NCBI GenBank assembly: GCA_031291845.1
Contig: JARLIH010000196.1
Coordinates: 1-64,000 of the forward strand
Length of the DNA: 64,000 nt
Source of the DNA: Isosphaeraceae bacterium
GTDB lineage: Bacteria > Planctomycetota > Planctomycetia > Isosphaerales > Isosphaeraceae
Direction: 5' to 3'
Shown in pieces: positions 1-9,370 of the stretch (its first letter is position 1; every line of letters starts with the position of its first letter). The translations under genes and the position numbers were made by a program. The notes beneath the pieces were generated by a model. The model was not told where the DNA came from, did not search any database, and saw only the letters and a program-made list of their open reading frames with translations.

Positions 1-25
1 CGAGCGGGGCAGGGGGGAGCAATGA
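1..25 (+). CDS. Possible 3' end of an upstream gene
   Basis: Only seven codons and a TGA at 23-25 are visible in the frame starting at base 2. The TGA overlaps the ATG of the next gene as ATGA, the same coupling seen between the next two gene pairs. That pattern is the only reason to suggest a gene ends here. The purine-rich stretch just before the ATG would also serve as its ribosome binding site. Confidence 0.3.
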
Positions 26-528
26 CCGGCCCGCGGCTTACCCTTTCGGGCATGCTCGGCCTCATCGCGCTCATTGCCATTGGCCTTGGGGCATTGCGGT
101 TCGCGTCGGTGTACTGGGCGTCGGCGGTGTCGTGGGTCTTGTTGCTCTGGCTATGCGCCGGCTTGCTCGGAGTCATTTTCCGTCGCGGCTCCGCGCGCGA
201 TTTTTGGGTCGGCTTCACGGTTTTTGGCTGGATCTACCTTCTGCTGGTCCACACTTCGCTGATGAGCACGACCCTCTCGGCCGAGATGAGCGCCGGGATC
301 CATCAGGCGATCGACTCGCTGCTGCCGTTCGACGCGATAACCGTGGCCAACCCGGCGAATGCCATCGAAGCGCAGCACGACCACGCCGTCCGACTGATTC
401 GCCTTCGCGCGCTCGCCGACATGTATCTGAACTTTGCGTTTGCCGTTTTTGGCGGATTCCTTGCGCTGCGGTTCACGGCGCGGCGCGACCAGCAAACGAC
501 TCCCCCGAGCGAGGAGCCCGCACGATGA
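22..528 (+). CDS. Small hypothetical membrane protein, paralogue 1
   Basis: A 168-residue protein of unrecognised family. It has hydrophobic segments at about residues 8-27, 32-52 and 62-80 and another near 138-152, so it is probably an inner-membrane protein with three or four helices. The start is preceded by GGGGGGAG. Its stop overlaps the ATG of the next gene (ATGA), so translation is probably coupled. It is a tandem paralogue of that neighbour: both open with a (T/S)xSG(M/L)LG block and share a FWVGFxxFGxxYLxLV block near residues 62-80. The function is unknown. Coupling to ribonuclease R downstream says only that the three are co-transcribed. Confidence 0.75.
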   Translation: MTGPRLTLSGMLGLIALIAIGLGALRFASVYWASAVSWVLLLWLCAGLLGVIFRRGSARDFWVGFTVFGWIYLLLVHTSLMSTTLSAEMSAGIHQAIDSLLPFDAITVANPANAIEAQHDHAVRLIRLRALADMYLNFAFAVFGGFLALRFTARRDQQTTPPSEEPAR

Positions 529-1043
529 ACCCGCCGCGGTTATCTATGTCTGGATTACTCGGGGTGGTGGCAGTTCTGGCCTGCTGGTTCGCCGCGCGTC
601 GACACGCATCGCCACTCTGGACGAGCATTGTTGCGACCGTAACGTTGCTCTTGTTGCTCACCGGAGTCGCTGGCGCGTTCTTCACGACCGGGACCGAGCG
701 GGCGTTCTGGGTCGGATTCGCGCTGTTCGGGATCTCGTACCTTGTGCTCGTCAATTGGGACTGGGTCGGGGGCCAATTCGGACATGATCTCTCCGCCAAT
801 TTGAGCGACCTGGCCGAATTCGCATTTCCCGCCCCCGCGCCGGCGAAGATTGCTCAGGGCGTCGGGTCCAATGCAGTCACGAGGCCCTATGGTGTCCCAG
901 GCGAGGCCTCTCGCGTGCGCATGGTGCGCGTGGGGAATTTCGTCCAGGTCTGCCGCCTCACACTGAGCGTCATGTTCGCACTTCTAGGCGGGTTCGTGGC
1001 CCACGGTTTTGCCGCACGTAGCGCGGCGAGGAGTGACTCGTGA
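525..1043 (+). CDS. Small hypothetical membrane protein, paralogue 2
   Basis: A 172-residue protein of unrecognised family and a tandem paralogue of the preceding gene. The ATG at 525 is chosen because it forms an ATGA overlap with the upstream stop; the longer open frame to 132 would overlap the upstream gene almost entirely. It has hydrophobic segments at about residues 10-22, 34-54 and 62-80, and one near the C-terminus, followed by a short basic tail. Its TGA overlaps the GTG start of the RNase R gene (GTGA). Three genes chained by 4-base overlaps indicate one operon. No catalytic motif is visible. Confidence 0.75.
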   Translation: MNPPRLSMSGLLGVVAVLACWFAARRHASPLWTSIVATVTLLLLLTGVAGAFFTTGTERAFWVGFALFGISYLVLVNWDWVGGQFGHDLSANLSDLAEFAFPAPAPAKIAQGVGSNAVTRPYGVPGEASRVRMVRVGNFVQVCRLTLSVMFALLGGFVAHGFAARSAARSDS

Positions 1044-3274
1044 GCGACTACGCCGACCGCGTCCTGAAGTTGGTGGCCGAGCCCGACTATCGTCCCCTGA
1101 CGCTTAAATCGATCGGCCGGCGCTTCAAGGTCGACGTCGAGGAGTACCCCCTCTTCCGCGCCGCGGTGAAAACCCTCGTCAAGCAGGGCCAGCTTGAACT
1201 CGCGAAGGACAAGACGCTTCGCAAGCCCGACCTCAGCGGCACGGTGATCGGCCTGTTCCGCCGCTCGGCAAAGGGGTTCGGCTTCGTTCGGCCCCATAGG
1301 TCGACCGAGAAGGCCGAGCAAATCTACATTCCGCCCGAAGCCGGTCGCGACGCCTCCAGCGGCGATGAGGTGGTCGTCAAGATCACGAAGCGCCCCAAGA
1401 CCGCCGGCCTGAACCCCGAGGGACGCGTGATCCAGGTGCTCGCCCGGGCATCAGGCGCGTTCGTCGGCACCTACTTCGAGGATTCGGGCGCGGGCTTCGT
1501 CAAGGTCGACGGCACCACCTTTCACAGCCCGATCTACGTCGGCGACCCCGGAGCCAAAGGAGCCAAGCCGGGCGATAAAGTTGCGCTCGAGATGGTCCGC
1601 TACCCTTCCCCCTACCAGGAAGGGGAGGGGGTCATCAGCGAGATCCTCGGCGCTCGCGGCCAGCCGGGCGTCGACACGCTCTCGATCATCCGTGCCTTTA
1701 ATATTCCCGACGTTTTTGACGACGACGTGCTCGACGACGCCCGGCACCAGGCCCGCCTGTTCAAGGAAGAGGACATCGAAGGACGGCTCGACCTCCGCGC
1801 AGTCTTGACCGTGACCATCGACCCCGCGACCGCGCGCGACTTCGACGATGCGATCTCCCTGTCGCGCGACGAGAAGGGTTTCTGGTCTCTTGGCGTCCAT
1901 ATTGCCGACGTCTCCCACTTCGTCCGCTCCGGCTCCGCGCTTGACCGCTCGGCCCGCCATCGCGGCACGAGCGTGTACCTGCCCGACCGCGTCATCCCGA
2001 TGCTTCCGGAAGTCCTCTCGAACAGCCTTGCCAGCCTCCAGGCGGGCCACGCCCGTTACACCGTCAGCGCCCTGCTGGAGCTGAACGAAGAAGGGATCGT
2101 GACCGACCGTCGGTTCGCTCGATCCGTCATTCGGGTCGATCACCGCTTCACTTACGAGGAAGCCTTCGCGGTGATGAAGCATCCCGAGGCCCCGACCCTC
2201 GGTCCCGAGCTCGTGGCGCTCCTGGGGCGGATGCTCGAGCTGGCCATGATTCTGCGGAAGCGTCGGTTCGCGCGAGGGGCGCTCGAGCTGAACATGCCCG
2301 AGATCGAGATCGATCTGGGGGACCAGGGGCAGGTCGTCGGCGCGCACCTCGCCTCGAACGACGAGAGCCACCAGGTCATCGAAGAGTTCATGCTCGCGGC
2401 GAACGAGGCGGTCGCGACGTTCCTGACCGAAAAGCACGCCGGCTTCCTCCGCCGGGCGCATCCCCAGCCCGACCCGCGCAAGCTCGACGAGTTCGCCGAC
2501 TTCGCCCGCAGCCTCGGCCTCCATCTCGACCAGCCCCAAAGCCGCTTCGAGCTCCAGCGGGTTTTGGCGGAAACGGCCGATAAGCCCGAGGCCCGCGCGG
2601 TTCACTACGGCCTCCTGCGCAGTCTCAAACAGGCTAACTACACGCCGGAACCCGAAGGGCACTACGCACTCGCGAGCGACAACTACTGCCATTTCACGTC
2701 GCCCATCCGGCGCTACCCTGACCTCCAGGTCCACCGGCAGTTGACCACGCTGCTCGAAGGTAAGAAGCCCAGAAGCCAGCACGACGAGCTCGTGGTGCTG
2801 GCCGAACACTGCACTCGAACCGAGCGCAGGGCCGAGGCTGCCGAGCGCGAGCTCATTCGCGTCAAGCTGCTGACTTACCTCGAACAGCGCATCGGCGAAG
2901 CGTTTCACGCGGTGATCATCGGCGTCGAGGACTTCGGCCTCTTCTGCCAGCTCGTGGAGTTCCCGGCCGAGGGCCTGATCCACGTCACGAGCCTCGCCGA
3001 CGACTACTACTACCTCGAGTCCGGCACGCACACCCTCGTCGGCCGCAGGTCGGGCCGGCGCTACCGGTTGGGAGACCGGATCGAAGTGCGCATCGCCCAC
3101 GTCGATATCGACCGCCGCGAACTGGACCTCGTGCCGTCCGACGTCGAAGCCCGCCGGCCCGGCCCGCCGCGCAAGCGCCCGCCTCGAGCGACACAAGCAG
3201 CGCCGACCCGGGCCCCGCGTCCCGCGCCGAAAACGCGGGAAAAAGGGAAGAAGGGCAAGAAGCGCAAGAAATAA
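1040..3274 (+). CDS. rnr: Ribonuclease R (RNB family 3'-5' exoribonuclease)
   Basis: A processive, hydrolytic 3'-5' exoribonuclease acting in the cytoplasm on structured RNA, with roles in RNA quality control. The 744 residues show the usual order: a winged-helix-like N-terminus (about 1-60), two cold-shock-like OB domains (about 65-200), the RNB catalytic domain (about 250-580), an S1 domain (about 640-720) and a lysine-rich tail. The active-site signature TIDPATARDFDDA carries Asp at 261, 267, 269 and 270, with the spacing of the metal-binding aspartates of RNase R/II. The start is GTG, overlapping the previous stop by four bases. Length and architecture are typical, so the assignment is firm. 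The basic tail resembles that of other RNase R proteins. Confidence 0.96.
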   Translation: MSDYADRVLKLVAEPDYRPLTLKSIGRRFKVDVEEYPLFRAAVKTLVKQGQLELAKDKTLRKPDLSGTVIGLFRRSAKGFGFVRPHRSTEKAEQIYIPPEAGRDASSGDEVVVKITKRPKTAGLNPEGRVIQVLARASGAFVGTYFEDSGAGFVKVDGTTFHSPIYVGDPGAKGAKPGDKVALEMVRYPSPYQEGEGVISEILGARGQPGVDTLSIIRAFNIPDVFDDDVLDDARHQARLFKEEDIEGRLDLRAVLTVTIDPATARDFDDAISLSRDEKGFWSLGVHIADVSHFVRSGSALDRSARHRGTSVYLPDRVIPMLPEVLSNSLASLQAGHARYTVSALLELNEEGIVTDRRFARSVIRVDHRFTYEEAFAVMKHPEAPTLGPELVALLGRMLELAMILRKRRFARGALELNMPEIEIDLGDQGQVVGAHLASNDESHQVIEEFMLAANEAVATFLTEKHAGFLRRAHPQPDPRKLDEFADFARSLGLHLDQPQSRFELQRVLAETADKPEARAVHYGLLRSLKQANYTPEPEGHYALASDNYCHFTSPIRRYPDLQVHRQLTTLLEGKKPRSQHDELVVLAEHCTRTERRAEAAERELIRVKLLTYLEQRIGEAFHAVIIGVEDFGLFCQLVEFPAEGLIHVTSLADDYYYLESGTHTLVGRRSGRRYRLGDRIEVRIAHVDIDRRELDLVPSDVEARRPGPPRKRPPRATQAAPTRAPRPAPKTREKGKKGKKRKK

Positions 3275-3405
3275 AAGGCCTGGGCCGCGGGTTTCGCCTG
3301 TTGCCCTTCCCAAGAAAAGCGATCCCCGAGAGAATGCGGCCCGCCGCCCGGTCGCGTCGCCGGGTATGCGCACGGTGTCTCTTCGACGAAGGAACGCGGG
3401 GAGCT

Positions 3406-4449
3406 ATGGGCATGAAACGGTGGCTGCGCACGAGCATGGTTTTCGCCATCGGGCTCGGCTGGGCAGGGACACCCGCCGGCGCCCAAACGGTCGAACGTGA
3501 GTCGTCGGTGACAGGCCCCGGAGGGCGGACGATCAAGCGGGACGTCACCACCCAGCGCGGGCCGGGCTTCGTCGACCGCAACGTCCAGATTCAGCGCCCA
3601 GGGGGCACGTTTGACCGGAACACGATGATCCAGCGCGGGCCGGGCTTCGTCGACCGGAGCGTGAACATCCAGCGCCCCGGGGGCGCGAGCTTGAGCCGCG
3701 AGACCATGATCCAGCGTGGGCCGGTCTTCGGCCCGCCGGGACCGGGACGCGGGTTCCCCAGCGGTGGGTTTCGTGGATTCGGCCCGCGAACCATTGTCGA
3801 GCAGCCCGTCATCGTCGGCGGTGGCGGCGGCGGTATCGGCCTCGTTCCGGCATTGGTTGGTGGAGCGGGCCTGTTCGGGCTGGGCATGTTGACACAATCG
3901 GCCCTGAGTCCGCCGCCTCCCCCTCCTGTCGTGGTCGCGGCCCCGGCCCCCAACGTCGTGTACAATGCGCCGCAACCGTACCAGCCCGGCACCGCGCCGG
4001 CCCAGCCCGCACCGACTTTGGTCGTTGACCCGGTATTAGAAGCGGGAACGAAGCTCCAGAGTTACCACGAGAACGTGCGCAAGGAGGGCGTTATCGAGCT
4101 CGGTCGATATCGGGATGCACGTGCCGTTCCAGCCCTGGTCGACCGGCTCAAGAACGACTCCTCGCGCCACGTCCGCGCGGCCGCGGCGACCGCCCTCGGC
4201 GAAATCGGCGACCCGCGCGCGGCGGTCTTCCTCGAGCGGGCCACCGAGTACGACCGCCGGCAGGAAGTGCGCGACGCGGCCAAGCTGGCCTACATGAAGC
4301 TGCCGTCCTCCGTTCCGAGCGACCCGTCCGCCGCGCAGGCCTCCGCGCCCGCGAACGCCGCGCCATCGGCAACGGCGAGTGTCCCGAACCTCCAGCCAGC
4401 CGAGCAGGTGCCTCCTCCTCCCCAGCCCGCGCCCGTGCCGCGGAACTGA
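3406..4449 (+). CDS. Secreted HEAT-repeat protein with RGPGFVDR tandem repeats
   Basis: A 347-residue exported protein. The start at 3406 (or 3412) gives a clear signal peptide ending near AGA-Q, about residue 27. Next come Gly/Arg-rich tandem units of 26 and 27 residues, each beginning QRGPGFVDR or QRGPVF and containing QRPGG, then a glycine-rich segment with a hydrophobic stretch. Two or three HEAT-like repeats follow (about residues 205-300; AVPALVDRL, VRAAAATALGEIGDPRA), and a Pro/Ala-rich tail ends the protein. HEAT repeats are protein-binding scaffolds, so an envelope binding role is inferred; no enzyme motif is present. A purine-rich GGAACGCGGGGAG precedes the start. Strong hairpins follow the stop. 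Confidence 0.8.
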   Translation: MGMKRWLRTSMVFAIGLGWAGTPAGAQTVERESSVTGPGGRTIKRDVTTQRGPGFVDRNVQIQRPGGTFDRNTMIQRGPGFVDRSVNIQRPGGASLSRETMIQRGPVFGPPGPGRGFPSGGFRGFGPRTIVEQPVIVGGGGGGIGLVPALVGGAGLFGLGMLTQSALSPPPPPPVVVAAPAPNVVYNAPQPYQPGTAPAQPAPTLVVDPVLEAGTKLQSYHENVRKEGVIELGRYRDARAVPALVDRLKNDSSRHVRAAAATALGEIGDPRAAVFLERATEYDRRQEVRDAAKLAYMKLPSSVPSDPSAAQASAPANAAPSATASVPNLQPAEQVPPPPQPAPVPRN

Positions 4450-4460
4450 TCGGGGAGCCG

Positions 4461-4539
4461 ACCGTCGCCCGCGACGGTGGGAGCCGATTCTTGATACGAT
4501 ACGCCGGTCTTGCCGTACCGTGGCAGGCCGGCGTATCGT
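4461..4539 (+). terminator. Two adjacent hairpins after the HEAT gene
   Basis: ACCGTCGC (4461-4468) pairs perfectly with GCGACGGT (4471-4478). A second, longer hairpin pairs 4496-4514 (ACGATACGCCGG...) with 4522-4539, with one bulge and a short loop. They lie between the HEAT gene stop and the permease start. There is no T-run, so this may be a structural palindrome or a non-canonical terminator. Confidence 0.5.
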
Positions 4540-4580
4540 CGCGCGCAGCACCTGAGGCCGTGTTCAACTGGGAGAGGCCG

Positions 4581-5984
4581 ATGTCCGAGTCCGATGTGGA
4601 GGCCGGCACCGCGATATCCAAGGGGATGCCCGCGGAGTTTGGCCAGGCGACGGCGACGTTCGTCATCGTCGCCAGCATGGTGGGCGTCGGCGTGCTCACG
4701 ACCTCGGGCTACACGGTCTACTTCGTCGGCAGCAACCTGTACATGCTGGGTCTCTGGATCCTCGGCGGCGTGATCGCCGTCTGCGGCGCGCTCACGCTGG
4801 CCGAGCTGTCGGCCGCCCTGCCCAGGACCGGAGGCGACTACGTCTACCTGTATGAAGCGTACGGCCCTCTGCCGGCGTTCCTGTCGGGGTGGGTATCGTT
4901 CCTCATCGGCTTCTCCGCCCCCAGCGCAGCGGCCGCGTTCGGCGCGGCCAAGTACCTGACCGTGCCGTTGCACCTCGACGAGGGAACGGGGCTGCTCGTC
5001 CAGCGCGCCCTGGCGACGATTGCCGTGCTCGCCTTCGCCCTGGTGCATACCTCCGGCCGCCGGCAGACGGCGCACGTGCAGGGGTGGATCACCGCGCTGA
5101 AGGTCACTGTACTGCTCATGTTCGTACTTGCGGGCCTGGCCGTAGGCGCGAAAAACTACGGGCACTTCCGAGACCCCGTCCCGCTGACTGCCGGCACGGG
5201 GTTGGCAATGCTCTCGTCGCTGGTCTACGTCACCTACGCGTACATCGGCTGGAACGCAAGCTCCTACCTGGCCGGCGAAGTCGCGGAACCCCAGCGCCGA
5301 CTTCCGCGGGCGATCCTGCTGGGGACAGGGCTCGTCACCCTCCTTTACCTCGGGCTCAACACCGTGTATGGGCTCGCTCTCTCCGCGGCCGACGTCCGGG
5401 CGATCGTCAATGATCCCGCCAACACGCTCAAAGACAAGGCCGACGCCGTCGCGCCGATCGCCCAGCTCGCAGCCCAGCGGCTGTTTGGTGCCCGGTGGTC
5501 CGACCCGTTCTCGGTCGCGGTCGGGCTGATGCTGCTCTCGTCCCTCAGTGCTTACGTGCTCACCGGTCCACGGGTTATCTACGCCATGGCGCACGCCGGC
5601 CAGTTCCCGGCCATCGCGGGGCACTTGACGCGGCGCGCGGGAACGCCGGGGGTCGCCACGCTCCTGCAAATCGCGGTGGCGCTCGCGCTGCTTTGGACAG
5701 GGTCGTTCGACAGCATCGTCGTCTACGCGAGCGTGGGGCTGTCGCTCTTCTCAATCCTGTCGATGAGCTCGATCTACGTCCTGCGCTGGAAGCAGCCGAA
5801 CCTCCCTCGGCCCTTCCGCACGCCCGGCTACCCCGCGACGCCGGCCGTTTACCTCGTGCTCACAGCCCTCCTGACGTGGGCAGCCTTCGACCGGAAACGA
5901 ACCGAGTCGCTGTATGCGCTGGGGAGCATTCTCGCCGGAATTCCCGTCTATTACCTCTGGAAGTACGGACGCGCTCCGCGCTGA
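4581..5984 (+). CDS. APC-superfamily amino acid permease
   Basis: A 467-residue polytopic membrane protein with about twelve hydrophobic segments, the length and hydropathy expected of APC transporters. Signature features are the glycine-rich first helix (GVGVLTTSGY) and the AELSAALPRTGGDYVYL block after helix 2, characteristic of amino acid/polyamine/organocation permeases. The ATG at 4581 is preferred over upstream in-frame codons because GGGAGAGG ends four bases before it and the N-terminus is then short and cytoplasmic. The substrate cannot be read from the sequence. It is flanked by hairpins on both sides and is probably a single-gene unit. Confidence 0.9.
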   Translation: MSESDVEAGTAISKGMPAEFGQATATFVIVASMVGVGVLTTSGYTVYFVGSNLYMLGLWILGGVIAVCGALTLAELSAALPRTGGDYVYLYEAYGPLPAFLSGWVSFLIGFSAPSAAAAFGAAKYLTVPLHLDEGTGLLVQRALATIAVLAFALVHTSGRRQTAHVQGWITALKVTVLLMFVLAGLAVGAKNYGHFRDPVPLTAGTGLAMLSSLVYVTYAYIGWNASSYLAGEVAEPQRRLPRAILLGTGLVTLLYLGLNTVYGLALSAADVRAIVNDPANTLKDKADAVAPIAQLAAQRLFGARWSDPFSVAVGLMLLSSLSAYVLTGPRVIYAMAHAGQFPAIAGHLTRRAGTPGVATLLQIAVALALLWTGSFDSIVVYASVGLSLFSILSMSSIYVLRWKQPNLPRPFRTPGYPATPAVYLVLTALLTWAAFDRKRTESLYALGSILAGIPVYYLWKYGRAPR

Positions 5985-6040
5985 ATGTCGATTTTTAGGT
6001 TCGCCGCCAGTCGCCCAGCGACGCTAACCCTATGCGCAAG

Positions 6041-6062
6041 CGAGGTCTTACCTAAGACCTCG
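6041..6062 (+). terminator. Perfect 10-bp hairpin after the permease
   Basis: CGAGGTCTTA (6041-6050) and TAAGACCTCG (6053-6062) are exact reverse complements around two bases. It lies 56 bases after the permease stop and before the CRTAC1-type gene. No T-tract follows, so termination is an inference. Confidence 0.45.
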
Positions 6063-6170
6063 GGCGATCGACTTACGAAGCGGACATCGAGTTGCGACGA
6101 GCCCATCGTGGGAGTAGCTTCGAAACACGCGGGGGTCGCTACTGTCAGTTCCGATTCGGTGGAACGCGCG

Positions 6171-9074
6171 ATGTGCGGAAGACGCTTCTTGCTGTTGGCG
6201 ACTGCCGCGGTGCTCGGGCTGGCCGTGATCGCCTCGTGTGTCGGGACGTTCTGGTGGTTTCAGCGCACGCTCGGCCAGGCGCGCCGTGCGATGGAACAGG
6301 GGCATCACGATCGGGCGCGCGAACAGTTAGCGCAGCTCTCCGCGTGGTGGCCCGGCCAGGCCGAGGTCGAGTATCGCCTGGGCGTCTGCGAGCGGGCGGA
6401 GGGAAATGCAGCCGCGGCGCTGGCGGCCTGGACGCGGGTCCCCCGCAACTCGCCACGGGCGGACGTCGCCGACCTGCGGCGGGCCGAGACGTTCATCACG
6501 GACAGGGGCCGCTTCGCCGAGGGAGAAGCCCTCCTGGTCCCCATTGCCGCGGGGACCGGGCCGTACGCCGGCGAAGCCCGGCAGTTACTCCTCCGCCTGG
6601 TACGCCACGAAGTCCGGCTCGACGACCTCCGGAAGCTGCTCCAGCAGGACTGGGACCAGTCGCAAGACCGCACGGGCGTGCTCCGGTCCCTCTGGTTGCT
6701 CGACGCGGACGCCCTGCCGGTGGAAACGCTCCGGAAGACGTTGGAACAGGCGGCGGACAAGGCCCCCGACGACGACCGCGTCTGGCTCGGCCGGGCGAAC
6801 CTGGCGATCCGCACGGGACACTTGACCGAAGCGGCGCGATGGCTCGAAGCGTGTGCGGCCAAGCGGGCGGACGACCCGGCGGTCTGGTCATCCCGCCTGC
6901 GTTGGGGGATCGCCGCCGGGCGCGAGGACGAGGTTCGCCTGGCGGCGCTGCACTTGCAGGCCAACCGTTTCACGCCGGCCAACGTCTTCTCGCTCCGTGC
7001 CTGGCTAGCTGCGCGGCGGCGCGACCATGCTGCCGAGCAGGAAGCCCTGGAACGGGTCGTCGCGGAAGAGCCTGGGGACGCCGCCGCGCTGGAACGGCTC
7101 GCGGTGCTCGCGGTCGAAGCGGCCAATCCCGAGCGCGCGGGCTCGTTCCGCCGCCGCAAGGCCGAGGCGGACCGCGCCCGGGAGCGCTATCGTGAGCTCC
7201 TTGCCGTTCGCCCGGCTCCGCCGGCCTTCGCGGAGCTCGGCCATACAGCCGAGTCGCTCGGGCGTGCGTTCGAGGCCAAGGGATGGTGGACCCTGGCGTA
7301 CGTGCACTCACCTTCCCGCGAAGAAGCCCGCACCGCGCTGGCCCGGCTGGTAGCACGTCGGACCGCCGACGGGGCAACGCTCGCCGAGCGGCTGAAGGAC
7401 CTGCTGGCGCAGGCCTCCCCGACGTTGCCATCCGACACTGCCGCGACAGCCCCTCTCGTGTTCCGGGATGACGCGGAGCCGGCCGGGCTCCGGTTCGTCT
7501 TCGAGAACGGCGCTTCGCCGGCGCACCAGCTCCCGGAAACGATGTCCGGCGGTGTCGGTCTACTCGACTTTGACGGGAATGGCTTGCTGGACGTCTATGC
7601 GGTCCAGGGAGGACCGTTTCCGCCACCCACCTCGCCCCCGAAGTTTGGCGACCGCCTTTTTCGCAACCTCGGAGGCGGTCGTTTCGAGGACGCCACCGCC
7701 CCAGCGGGGCTGGCCGTTCTTCCTGGGGGGTACGGCCACGGCGTCACGGTGGGCGACTACGATAACGATGGTCATCCCGACCTGTTCGTGACGCGCTGGC
7801 GCGCCTACTCGCTGTACCGCAATCGGGGCGACGGCACGTTTGAGGACGCGACGGCGAGCGCGGGATTCGAGGGGGACCGCGACTGGCCCACCTCGGCCGC
7901 ATTCGCGGACCTCGACAACGACGGTGACCTCGACCTCTACGTCTGTCACTATTTGTCCTGGGACGCCGAGCACCCCGCGCTCTGCCGCCGCTTTGCCGGC
8001 ACCGACTCGTTCCAGCACTGCGATCCCCGCCGGTTCCCCGCGACGGCCGACCACCTGTTTCGCAATGATGGGGGGCGGTTCGTGGACGTGACGGCCGAGG
8101 CCGGCATCGTGGATCGCGACGGCCGGGGCCTCGGCGTCGTCGCGGCGGATGTCGACGGCGACGGCCGGACCGACCTGTTCGTCGCGAACGACACGACGGC
8201 CAACTACCTGTTTCACAACCTCGGTGGTATGAAGTTCGAGGAAGCCGGCCTCTCCGCCGGTGTGGCGTGCAACGCGCACGGCGGCTACCAGGCGGGGATG
8301 GGGGTCGCGGCCGGCGACTGGGACGGCGACGGTCGGATCGACCTGTTCGTGACGAACTTCTACGGCGAATCCACCACGTTCTACCGGAACCTCGCAGAAC
8401 TGGCGTTCAGCGACGAGACGGCCGCGATCGGACTCGCCGCACCGAGCCGCTTTCTGCTGGGCTTCGGCATCGCGCTGCTGGACGTCAACAACGACGGCCG
8501 CCTCGACCTCGCCACGTCCAATGGGCACGTCAACGATTATTCGCCGCACATCCCGCAAGCGATGCCCGCGCAGCTCTTGCTGAACGGCGGGCGGGGGCTG
8601 ACCGACGTTTCGGCCCGCGCGGGCGATCCCTGGCGCCTGCCTCGCCTTGGCCGCGGGCTGGCCGCCGGTGACCTCGACAATGACGGGCGGCCCGACATCC
8701 TGGTCGTCTCGCAGAACGGTCCCCTCGCCTGGATGCACAACCGCACGCCCGGGGGACATTTCGTGGTCCTTCAGCTCGAAGGAAAGCAATCGGCCCGGGA
8801 CGCGATCGGTGCCCGAGTGACGGTCGTCGCCGGCGGGCGCCGGCAGCTTGGCTCGCGCTCCGGCGGCGGGAGTTATCTCTCGGCGTCCGACCCGAGACTG
8901 CACTTCGGGCTCGGCGAATCCACGGTGGTCGAGGCCGTTGAGGTCCGATGGCCGTCGGGGCACTTGGATCGTTACCAGGACCTTCCGGCGGACTCGGGTT
9001 ACCTGCTGCGTGAAGGCGATAGCCAGCCGCTCGGCTTGCGTCCGTTCCCCCAGCCGACGCGCGACGCGCCGTGA
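6171..9074 (+). CDS. TPR plus FG-GAP/VCBS plus ASPIC-UnbV (CRTAC1-type) protein
   Basis: A 967-residue exported protein. The ATG at 6171 gives a basic start and a hydrophobic stretch ending VIASC, which could be a lipobox or simply part of a membrane anchor. Residues about 30-440 are helical TPR-like repeats. Residues about 455-860 hold repeated acidic loops of the FG-GAP/VCBS type (DFDGNGLLDV, DNDGHPDLFV, DLDNDGDLDL). The C-terminus (about 877-950; IGARV..., FGLG, VEVRWPSG) is the ASPIC/UnbV domain. This architecture is known from CRTAC1 homologues, which are numerous in planctomycetes; the loops probably bind calcium in a beta-propeller. Biological role unknown. A paralogue in opposite orientation lies at 11883-14771. 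Confidence 0.9.
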   Translation: MCGRRFLLLATAAVLGLAVIASCVGTFWWFQRTLGQARRAMEQGHHDRAREQLAQLSAWWPGQAEVEYRLGVCERAEGNAAAALAAWTRVPRNSPRADVADLRRAETFITDRGRFAEGEALLVPIAAGTGPYAGEARQLLLRLVRHEVRLDDLRKLLQQDWDQSQDRTGVLRSLWLLDADALPVETLRKTLEQAADKAPDDDRVWLGRANLAIRTGHLTEAARWLEACAAKRADDPAVWSSRLRWGIAAGREDEVRLAALHLQANRFTPANVFSLRAWLAARRRDHAAEQEALERVVAEEPGDAAALERLAVLAVEAANPERAGSFRRRKAEADRARERYRELLAVRPAPPAFAELGHTAESLGRAFEAKGWWTLAYVHSPSREEARTALARLVARRTADGATLAERLKDLLAQASPTLPSDTAATAPLVFRDDAEPAGLRFVFENGASPAHQLPETMSGGVGLLDFDGNGLLDVYAVQGGPFPPPTSPPKFGDRLFRNLGGGRFEDATAPAGLAVLPGGYGHGVTVGDYDNDGHPDLFVTRWRAYSLYRNRGDGTFEDATASAGFEGDRDWPTSAAFADLDNDGDLDLYVCHYLSWDAEHPALCRRFAGTDSFQHCDPRRFPATADHLFRNDGGRFVDVTAEAGIVDRDGRGLGVVAADVDGDGRTDLFVANDTTANYLFHNLGGMKFEEAGLSAGVACNAHGGYQAGMGVAAGDWDGDGRIDLFVTNFYGESTTFYRNLAELAFSDETAAIGLAAPSRFLLGFGIALLDVNNDGRLDLATSNGHVNDYSPHIPQAMPAQLLLNGGRGLTDVSARAGDPWRLPRLGRGLAAGDLDNDGRPDILVVSQNGPLAWMHNRTPGGHFVVLQLEGKQSARDAIGARVTVVAGGRRQLGSRSGGGSYLSASDPRLHFGLGESTVVEAVEVRWPSGHLDRYQDLPADSGYLLREGDSQPLGLRPFPQPTRDAP

Positions 9075-9370
9075 CGTTTTGGAGCGATTTGCAGATCATT
9101 ATAATTCAATTAATATTTCCGAATCCGACAGGGGAGCGGTGGCATCGTGATTGACAAACTCCGGCGGGCGCAATAGCGTTATCACTATTCGGGGTCAATC
9201 TTACCGATTTGGCTGACTCGTCCGAGTGAGCGACGGCTGCGGGCAGAGTTCTTTCTTCCCGTTCCGTGCCGCGCGGCACGCGTTGCGGCCGCCGGCTCCT
9301 TGTTTCAGCGCGGCGGGCGCGTTGCGCTCTTATTTTATTCTTCCCGAATTCGGAGTGAGGAGGAGGATTG
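9075..9370. promoter_or_regulatory. Leader region of the small lipoprotein gene
   Basis: No gene is seen. An A/T-rich patch near 9097-9118 (ATTATAATTCAATTAATATT) stands out from the GC-rich surroundings and could hold promoter elements for the downstream lipoprotein. AGGAGGA at 9360-9366 is a strong ribosome binding site close to its ATG. Confidence 0.4.

Noticed and set aside
1451-3373. 640-codon open frame on the minus strand, antisense to RNase R
   Set aside because: It is the GC-rich shadow of the rnr gene; it has no ribosome binding site or domain, while the plus frame has all RNase R motifs.
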